Part shown: positions 1-5,363 of the stretch, in pieces
Layout of the letters: each line of letters opens with the position of its first letter
Numbering within the stretch: the stretch's first letter is position 1
Source: a bacterium
GTDB taxonomy: Bacteria; Ratteibacteria; UBA8468; B48-G9; JAFGKM01
Direction: 5' to 3'
NCBI GenBank assembly: GCA_026416755.1
Contig: JAOAEP010000159.1
Span: 1 to 17,871, forward strand
DNA length: 17,871 nucleotides
The notes under the pieces: generated by a model
Seen by the model: only the letters and a program-made list of their open reading frames with translations
Told to the model about the DNA's origin: nothing
Database searches by the model: none
Made by a program: the position numbers and the translations under genes

Positions 1-439
1 TTGCCTCTGTATTTATTGGATGTATACCCCAAACTAATGCAACTAAAAATGAAACTCTCTCTCCATATATCTTTCTTAATAGTAAATAAACTAAAATAGC
101 ACATCCTGAATGAAATAAAATGTTTAATAAATGGTATCCAACGGGATTTAAACCAAAAATTTTGTAAATAATTGCATAAAGAGTTGTTTGAATAGGTCTA
201 TAAAAAGTAGTTTTTTCTCCAACCCCTTCAAGTAGATTTTTCGTAAAATAGAACTTAAAAAATCTGAAACTTTTAATAAAAGGATTTTGAACAATTAACA
301 TTACATCGTCAAAAATAAAAGGGTTTAAAATAGTATTAAAATAAACAAAAATTGAAATAAAAAAGAGCAATTTCTCTTTATTTTTATGTTTTAAATTAAA
401 GATAGGTGTTTTTTCTTTCTTTTTTATTTTTTTTTCCAT
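1..439 (-). CDS. TMTC-like GT-C glycosyltransferase, N-terminal 146 residues (cut by window edge)
   Basis: Reading the minus strand from the ATG at 439 gives an uninterrupted frame to the window edge. A lysine-rich cytosolic start (residues 1-23) precedes a membrane helix (about 25-42). Then come an Asp-Asp pair (D44-D45 in FDDVMLIVQNP), FTKN, YRP (80-82), GYHLLNILFH (101-110), a second helix and HPINTEA (140-146). This order is characteristic of the bacterial relatives of TMTC O-mannosyltransferases, GT-C membrane enzymes that use a polyprenyl-phosphate sugar and usually carry C-terminal TPR repeats. In the family the acidic pair after the first helix is the expected catalytic site. No good Shine-Dalgarno precedes the ATG. 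The rest of the gene, including any TPRs, lies outside the window. It is divergent from the gene at 477. Family call is fairly secure; substrate is unknown. Confidence 0.8.
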   Translation of the reverse strand, partial: MEKKIKKKEKTPIFNLKHKNKEKLLFFISIFVYFNTILNPFIFDDVMLIVQNPFIKSFRFFKFYFTKNLLEGVGEKTTFYRPIQTTLYAIIYKIFGLNPVGYHLLNILFHSGCAILVYLLLRKIYGERVSFLVALVWGIHPINTEA

Positions 440-489
440 TTTCGTATTTTTTATTATAACATTATAAAATATTTATATGCTAATTTTAA
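440..489. promoter_or_regulatory. Overlapping divergent promoter region
   Basis: Only 37 bases separate two divergent start codons. On the minus strand there are two perfect TATAAT hexamers (466-461 and 458-453). The first lies 17 bases from a weak -35 TTAAAA (489-484, inside the divergent gene) and would serve the gene starting at 439. On the plus strand TATAAA (463-468) or TAAAAT (465-470) places a transcription start at about 475-477, on the ATG at 477; its -35 is poor. In sequence this AT-rich some matches are expected by chance, so the region is credible but the exact hexamers are not. Confidence 0.4.
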
Positions 490-2510
490 AAGGAATTTCT
501 GGAATTTTTATCCAATCTATTGTTTTAAGAGAAATTTTTTCTAACTTTTTTGGGAATGAACTATTTTTTTGCTTGGTTATCTCTTTTTATCTTTCTGGTG
601 GAGCGATGGGCAGTTTTATTTTAAGTAAAAGTAGAAATTGGCAAAAAGATTACATTTTTTTTACAATTTTAGAGATTTTTATACTCCCAATTTTTATTTA
701 TTTTTTAAGAATTTCAACAAACATTCTTCAAGCATATTATTTTTCAAATATCAAATTTTTAATACTTTCTTTTTTCCTTTCTTTTTCATCAGGTTTTTTT
801 GAGGGATGCAGATTTATTCTCCTTTCTTTTATTTATAGATATGAAAAAAGTTCAGGTAAAGTTTATGGTCTTGAAGGAATTGGCTTTTTAATAGGTGGCT
901 TTTTATTTTATCTATTACTTTTTTTTAAAAAAGATATTTTTTTTCTCCTATTTTTTTCATTCCTTTTAAACATATCTACTATTTTTTATTTTAGAAAGAA
1001 TTTTGCATTTATATTTGGACTTTTTATTTTATCACTTTTTCCATTTTCAAATAAGATTGAGTTTAAAACAGTAGAAAAAAAATATAAAGTATTTAATCTT
1101 ATTGAAATTAGAGAAACTTTTTTTAATAAACTTACTATTTTAAAAAAGGAAAATCAATACATTTTACTTTCAAATGGATTTCAAGAATGGTCAACCCAAC
1201 CTGATTATTTTTCTATAAAAAATATTGTCTATTTTTCACTTGCTTTTTGTAAAGATTTAAAAAAAGTTGGTATTTATGGTAATCCTGAAATTCTTGAAGA
1301 AATAAAAAAATATAAAGTTCCTGAAATTTATTTTTTTGAAATTGATAAAGAAAAATTTAAGTTTATTAAGGAATATCAACTAAAATCAGGTTCTAAAAAT
1401 ATCTATTTTTATGATAATTTAACCAGATTTTTAAAAGAAAATAAAATCAAATTTGACGTATTTATTATCACAAGTTCTTTACCAATGACAATGAGAGAAA
1501 ATTATTTCCTTACAGAAGATTTTTTTAGGGAAATTAAAGATTTTACTGAAACTATTTCTATTGTTTTACCAGGAACGTATGATTATCTTGGAGAAATACT
1601 TTTAAATCTTCATTCTTCAATTTATAAAACTGGTAAGAAATATTTTGTTAATGAACTATTAGTTTTTACATATCCTATGATTATTATCTTTTCTAACTCT
1701 GAATTAAAATTAAAAAAAATGCTACTTACAGATAAAGAATTTTTTAATGAAAGTTATCTGAATTTTGTTACTGATGAAAATAAAAAAAGTAAATATCTTG
1801 AGAAAATTCTAAATACTCCTTCCCACATAAATACAATCTCAAACCAATTTTCATTATATACATCTATTGCTTTTTATTTTTCACAATTTTCTCAAAAAAC
1901 AGGAAAAATCTTAATTAAATTTTTCTCTTTTTTATACAAATTAAAAGATTTTTTACCCATAATTTTTCTTTTAATTTTTTTAATATTACTTTTACCTTCC
2001 TTTTCTCCATATTCTACAATTATTTTTACCAATGGTTTTTCTTCTTTTACCTTTGAAACAATCTTTATTTACCTTTTTCAAATCTACTTTGGATTTATTT
2101 ACGGATTTATAAGTGGAATAATTGGAATTTTTATGGCAGGACTTTCTTCTGGTAGTTTAATTTCCATATTAAGAATTCATAGTAAAAAAACTTTGTTTTA
2201 TTCAGAAATTCTTCACTTTCTATTTTATGCCTTTTCTTTCCTTTTAATTCTTAACGGTAACCTTCCAATATATCTTATTTTTATCTCTGGATTTCTAACT
2301 GGATGGGAATTTGGTATTATTTCTTTCCTAGTAAAAAAGAAAAGCATTATAGAGACAACAGGAAAACTTTATTCTATTGATTTAATAGGTGCTCTTTTTT
2401 CAGCCCTTCTTTTACCTATTTTATTCATTCCTATATTTGGCATTTTAGGTTGCATTCTTTTACTGGTTTTTTTGAAATTTTCAAATTTATTTAAGATTTA
2501 TTTTTATTGA
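477..2510 (+). CDS. Membrane spermidine-synthase-like protein with degenerate catalytic domain
   Basis: 677 residues in three parts. An N-terminal multi-helix block (about 1-190) carries the family features LREIFSNFFGNEL (18-30) and GKVYGLEGIGFLIGG (127-141). A soluble Rossmann-like aminopropyltransferase-type domain follows (about 195-415) with LSNGFQEWSTQPDYFS, a weak nucleotide-binding stretch VGIYGNPEI (264-272) and FFEID (286-290). A second block of helices (about 490-677) contains GKLYSIDLIGAL (629-640). This is the fused membrane/spermidine-synthase architecture common in uncultured bacteria. The glycine-rich loop is degraded. The motif that normally holds the catalytic Asp (usually D-L/x-P-D/E-P) reads ITSSLP (331-336), so polyamine synthesis is doubtful. 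An in-frame stop lies 3 codons upstream of the ATG, fixing the start region. There is no Shine-Dalgarno. Role unknown. Confidence 0.75.
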   Translation: MLILKGISGIFIQSIVLREIFSNFFGNELFFCLVISFYLSGGAMGSFILSKSRNWQKDYIFFTILEIFILPIFIYFLRISTNILQAYYFSNIKFLILSFFLSFSSGFFEGCRFILLSFIYRYEKSSGKVYGLEGIGFLIGGFLFYLLLFFKKDIFFLLFFSFLLNISTIFYFRKNFAFIFGLFILSLFPFSNKIEFKTVEKKYKVFNLIEIRETFFNKLTILKKENQYILLSNGFQEWSTQPDYFSIKNIVYFSLAFCKDLKKVGIYGNPEILEEIKKYKVPEIYFFEIDKEKFKFIKEYQLKSGSKNIYFYDNLTRFLKENKIKFDVFIITSSLPMTMRENYFLTEDFFREIKDFTETISIVLPGTYDYLGEILLNLHSSIYKTGKKYFVNELLVFTYPMIIIFSNSELKLKKMLLTDKEFFNESYLNFVTDENKKSKYLEKILNTPSHINTISNQFSLYTSIAFYFSQFSQKTGKILIKFFSFLYKLKDFLPIIFLLIFLILLLPSFSPYSTIIFTNGFSSFTFETIFIYLFQIYFGFIYGFISGIIGIFMAGLSSGSLISILRIHSKKTLFYSEILHFLFYAFSFLLILNGNLPIYLIFISGFLTGWEFGIISFLVKKKSIIETTGKLYSIDLIGALFSALLLPILFIPIFGILGCILLLVFLKFSNLFKIYFY

Positions 2511-2522
2511 TTAACTCCCTTC

Positions 2523-2543
2523 TGTTAACTTACGAAGTTAACA
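2523..2543. repeat. Perfect inverted repeat upstream of htpX promoter
   Basis: TGTTAACTT, a 3-base spacer ACG, then AAGTTAACA: 9-bp perfect arms, each containing the self-palindromic GTTAAC. It sits 13 bases after the stop of the upstream gene and 15 bases before the -35 of the htpX promoter. There is no T-run after it, so it is not a classical intrinsic terminator; an operator is the alternative reading. Function is inferred only from position. Confidence 0.6.
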
Positions 2544-2558
2544 ACAGTACAAATTAGG

Positions 2559-2587
2559 TTTACATTATTGAAAATGAAAGGTATAAT
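2559..2587 (+). promoter_or_regulatory. Sigma70-type promoter for htpX-larB
   Basis: TTTACA (2559-2564, 5/6 to TTGACA), a 17-base spacer and a perfect TATAAT (2582-2587). The predicted start of transcription is near 2594, giving a leader of about 19 bases that contains the Shine-Dalgarno GGGAGG at 2601-2606. The promoter also shows that a TTG codon at 2568 cannot be the htpX start, because it lies upstream of the -10. Confidence 0.7.
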
Positions 2588-2612
2588 TTTTAATCTAAAA
2601 GGGAGGTTAGAA

Positions 2613-3467
2613 ATGATAAATAGAATTAAAACATATTTTCTACTCGGGATTTTAACGGTTATTTTGGTTTTTATTGGAGGATTTTTTGGGAAAAGTGGTT
2701 TAATAACTGCTTTAATTTTTGCTTTTTTTCTTAACTGGATTTCATATTTTTTCAGTGATAAAATTGTACTTACAATGTATAGAGCAAGAGAAGTTAAAGA
2801 AAATGAAGAACCATATTTACATTCAATAGTTTCTGAACTTTCTCATGCTGCAGAAATACCAAAACCTAAAATTTATATAATAAATTCATCTACCCCAAAT
2901 GCTTTTGCCACAGGAAGAAGTCCAAATAATGCAGTTATTGCTTTAACAACAGGGATAATTGAACTTCTAGATGAAAAAGAATTAAAAGGAGTAATTGCTC
3001 ATGAATTGACCCATATCAAAGATAGAGATATTCTTGTTGCAACAATTGCAGCAACAATAGCAGGTGCAATAACTTTTCTTGCAAGAATGCTTCAATATAT
3101 GGCTTTCTTTGGTTCAATGGATAGTGATGATAGAAAAAATGGGAATATTTTTGGTCTTATTGCAATTTTACTCTTTGCTATTCTTGCTCCAATTGCTGCA
3201 TTAATTGTTCAACTCGCAATTTCTCGTTCAAGAGAATATCTTGCTGATGAAGGTGGTGCCAAAATCTGTAGAAATCCTTTATATCTTGCAAATGCATTAA
3301 GAAAACTTGCATATGGAGTTAAAAGATATCCTATGACAACAGCAAATCCTGCTACAAGCCATCTCTTTATAGTAAGTCCTTTTTCTGGAAAAACTATTTT
3401 AACATTATTTTCAACTCATCCTCCTATTGAAGAAAGGATAAAGCGACTTGAAAGAATGATTTTATAA
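2613..3467 (+). CDS. htpX: HtpX-type membrane zinc metalloprotease (M48B)
   Basis: 284 residues, normal for HtpX. It has two N-terminal helices (about 7-25 and 29-47), then the zinc site HELTH (130-134) and the third ligand E208 in SRSREYLADE, flanked by two further helices (about 142-165 and 178-203). Conserved NAFATG (96-101) and the C-terminal STHPPIEERI (267-276) complete the family pattern. HtpX degrades damaged or misassembled inner-membrane proteins with its active site in the cytoplasm, partly redundant with FtsH, which is also encoded in this window. I chose the ATG at 2613 because GGGAGG lies 6 bases upstream; the frame is open back to a TTG at 2568 but that codon is upstream of the promoter. 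The stop overlaps the next start as TAATG. Confidence 0.95.
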   Translation: MINRIKTYFLLGILTVILVFIGGFFGKSGLITALIFAFFLNWISYFFSDKIVLTMYRAREVKENEEPYLHSIVSELSHAAEIPKPKIYIINSSTPNAFATGRSPNNAVIALTTGIIELLDEKELKGVIAHELTHIKDRDILVATIAATIAGAITFLARMLQYMAFFGSMDSDDRKNGNIFGLIAILLFAILAPIAALIVQLAISRSREYLADEGGAKICRNPLYLANALRKLAYGVKRYPMTTANPATSHLFIVSPFSGKTILTLFSTHPPIEERIKRLERMIL

Positions 3468-4216
3468 TGGATAGGGGAAAATTAGAAAAGTTATTAAAAG
3501 ATTTTAAAAGAGGAAAAATCACAGAAGATGAATTTATAGAAAAACTAAAATATTTTCCATACTATGATTTAAATTTTGTAAAGATTGATACTCATAGGTC
3601 ATTAAAATTTGGCTTCCCAGAAGTCATTTTTGGACAAAATAAAACGTTACAACAGATTAAGGGAATTTTATTAGAAATAAAAAAAATACATTCAAATGTT
3701 ATAATCACAAGAGTTGAAAAAGAAATTGCTGAAAAGATAAAAAAAGATTTTCCAGAAATTATTTATTTTGAAGATGCTAAAATTCTCACATTTAAAAAAG
3801 AGAAAGAAAAAAAAGATGGATATGTGTGTATTGTAACTGCTGGCACAGCAGATATACCAATTGCAGAGGAAGCAGGAATAACTCTTGAAATCCTTGGTAT
3901 AAAAGTTAAAAGAATTTATGATGCAGGGGTTGCTGGCTTACATAGATTGCTTGATAAAATAGAAATACTTAATAAAGCAAAATGTATAATTGTTGTTGCC
4001 GGAATGGAAGGTGCATTACCGAGTGTAGTAGGAGGGCTCGTTGGGAAGCCAGTGATAGCAGTTCCAACATCAATAGGTTATGGCATGAATTTAAATGGAA
4101 TTGCTCCCCTTTTAACAATGCTAAATTCTTGTTCTCCAAATGTTGTAGTGGTAAATATAAATAATGGTTTTGGGGCTGGTTTTTTTGCTTATATTTCTTT
4201 TTTTGTAAATAAATAA
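3467..4216 (+). CDS. larB: LarB, pyridinium-3,5-biscarboxylate mononucleotide synthase
   Basis: 249 residues. The N-terminal D41-T-H-R44 followed by FGFPEVIFGQNKT (48-60) and the PurE-like C-terminal domain (about 118-249) with VTAGTADIPIAEEA, AGVAGLHRLL (153-162), GMEGALPSVVGGLVGKP (179-195) and NINNGFGAGF identify LarB. It carboxylates and hydrolyses nicotinic acid adenine dinucleotide as the first step of nickel-pincer nucleotide synthesis, the cofactor of lactate racemase and related LarA enzymes. C222 (LNSC) is the likely counterpart of the catalytic cysteine described in Lactobacillus LarB. It starts inside the htpX stop codon (1-base overlap), implying translational coupling. larC, larE and larA are not in the window. 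Its 3' end overlaps the convergent translin gene by 28 bases. Confidence 0.93.
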   Translation: MDRGKLEKLLKDFKRGKITEDEFIEKLKYFPYYDLNFVKIDTHRSLKFGFPEVIFGQNKTLQQIKGILLEIKKIHSNVIITRVEKEIAEKIKKDFPEIIYFEDAKILTFKKEKEKKDGYVCIVTAGTADIPIAEEAGITLEILGIKVKRIYDAGVAGLHRLLDKIEILNKAKCIIVVAGMEGALPSVVGGLVGKPVIAVPTSIGYGMNLNGIAPLLTMLNSCSPNVVVVNINNGFGAGFFAYISFFVNK

Positions 4217-4785
4217 AAAGTTGTAACTTCCCCCCTAGTTTTCTCAATTATTCCTCTTGCGTAATCAATCTGCCTTCTCAAATTTCTTGTTATTGCTTCA
4301 GGATATTGAAAATTCAAAATGAAAAAATAAATATCATCCATAATCTTTAAATATCTTTCAATATTGTCCACATCCTTTTCTCTAATTTTATCAAGTATAT
4401 ATCTTCTTATTTCTCCAAGTGATTCTGCAAGTCCATGTAAATAACTTATAGAGTCAAAATCATTCAATTTAGGTATTCTTTTCTCAAATATAACTTCATA
4501 TATTGTCTTTGCTTCAACTACTTCCTTTTCTGCTTGATGTAGAAAACCTTGATAATAAATTTCTGGGTATTTTTTTAGTTTTTTCTTAATTTCTTTTAAC
4601 TTACTCAAACAATTTTCAATTTCAATTTTCGCCTCTTGGAATTTACCATTGTGAATTTTTTTTATTGAAGAAGTAGCGGTTCTTGTAATTTCTCTTAAAA
4701 CTTTTAAAGATTCTTCTCTTATTTTGTCTTCTTCTTCAAGGAATTTTATAATTTTACTTGCTATTTTCTCTAATTTTTTTTCCAT
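4189..4785 (-). CDS. Translin/TRAX family protein
   Basis: 198 residues, nearly all helical, with the translin signature throughout: REESLKVLREI (24-34), IHNGKFQEA (44-52), YQGFLHQAEKEVVEA (78-92), YLHGLAESLGEIRRYILD (115-132), MDDIYFF (149-155) and ARGIIEKTRGEVT (176-188). Translins are octameric nucleic-acid-binding proteins. The eukaryotic partner TRAX supplies the ribonuclease site of C3PO, and archaeal single-gene relatives have been shown to form similar assemblies. E88 and E91 in EVVEA and D151 line up by eye with the TRAX catalytic Glu/Glu/Asp, which human translin lacks. The start overlaps the upstream NYN-nuclease gene by 32 bases with no clear Shine-Dalgarno, so coupling is likely. 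It overlaps larB convergently at its end. Family call strong; activity inferred. Confidence 0.85.
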   Translation of the reverse strand: MEKKLEKIASKIIKFLEEEDKIREESLKVLREITRTATSSIKKIHNGKFQEAKIEIENCLSKLKEIKKKLKKYPEIYYQGFLHQAEKEVVEAKTIYEVIFEKRIPKLNDFDSISYLHGLAESLGEIRRYILDKIREKDVDNIERYLKIMDDIYFFILNFQYPEAITRNLRRQIDYARGIIEKTRGEVTTFYLFTKKEI

Positions 4786-5251
4786 AAAAATTTTTCAGTT
4801 CTTTTTCAATCTCCAATCTAGCCCTGTATTTAATATTTTTGTTAATATTTAAGGGTATTTTTTCTTTTTTTTCTAATGGATAGACAACCTCAAGAAATTC
4901 ATTTACATTTATAAATTTACTACCAAGTATTTTTGTAAATTCTTGCACTTCCCTATCGTCTGAAACAACCCAAATTTGTTTTCTCTCCTTTCTATTTTCA
5001 AGTATTTCTCTTATTTTTTCATCTGCAGATGTTTCATTTGAAAAAATAATCTTTATTTTTCTTCTTTGATAAAATGAGAAATTAGAAGATTTGCCGTCAA
5101 AAACAATTGTAATATCAATTGTTGGATGTTTTCTTTTATACCTTTCAAGAATATCAATTAAAAATTCCTGTGCAAATTCAATCCCTTGTCTTTCATATTT
5201 TTTTATAAAACTTGTTTTTATTAAATTAAATCCATCAATAATATATTCCAT
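4754..5251 (-). CDS. YacP-like NYN-domain ribonuclease
   Basis: 165 residues forming a single NYN (PIN-like) domain of the YacP/Rae1 family. The acidic site is visible in order: D6 and N9 in IDGFNL, D52 in VFDGK, D77 in TSADEKI, and D98-D99 in VSDDREV. YacP homologues (Rae1 in Bacillus subtilis) are metal-dependent endoribonucleases, some acting on mRNA at the ribosome. The lysine- and arginine-rich tail (from about 129) resembles the basic C-terminus of the family. A Shine-Dalgarno GAGG precedes the ATG and a perfect -10 lies upstream. It is the first gene of a two-gene unit with the translin homologue, overlapping it by 32 bases. Specific RNA target unknown. Confidence 0.87.
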   Translation of the reverse strand: MEYIIDGFNLIKTSFIKKYERQGIEFAQEFLIDILERYKRKHPTIDITIVFDGKSSNFSFYQRRKIKIIFSNETSADEKIREILENRKERKQIWVVSDDREVQEFTKILGSKFINVNEFLEVVYPLEKKEKIPLNINKNIKYRARLEIEKELKNFYGKKIRENSK

Positions 5252-5276
5252 ACAAACCTCTATTTAACATTTATAT

Positions 5277-5303
5277 ATTATATTTTTTTTTCTCAAATTG
5301 CAA
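5277..5303 (-). promoter_or_regulatory. Probable promoter for NYN-nuclease/translin pair
   Basis: On the minus strand a perfect TATAAT (5282-5277) lies about 26 bases upstream of the ATG at 5251, with AGAGG between them as the ribosome site. The best -35 is TTGCAA (5303-5298), but its spacer is only 15 bases, so the -35 is uncertain. Confidence 0.45.
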
Positions 5304-5329
5304 GGTGAATCTTAGTAAAAATAGAAATT

Positions 5330-5358
5330 TTGAAAAAATATTTTAAAAAAGATAAAAT
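5330..5358 (+). promoter_or_regulatory. Sigma70-type promoter reaching the start codon
   Basis: TTGAAA (5330-5335), 17-base spacer, TAAAAT (5353-5358). The predicted transcription start falls at about 5364-5366, on the ATG at 5364. No Shine-Dalgarno precedes that ATG or the next one at 5373. This predicts a leaderless or nearly leaderless message. Confidence 0.6.
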
Positions 5359-5363
5359 TAGAA

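Noticed and set aside
2568..2612. In-frame TTG extension of htpX by 15 codons
   Set aside because: It lies upstream of the perfect TATAAT at 2582-2587 and lacks a ribosome site, while the ATG at 2613 has GGGAGG at 6 bases.
3969..4247. Minus-strand open frame of 92 codons across the end of larB
   Set aside because: Low-complexity product with no family features, antisense to the most conserved part of larB and overlapping translin in another frame.
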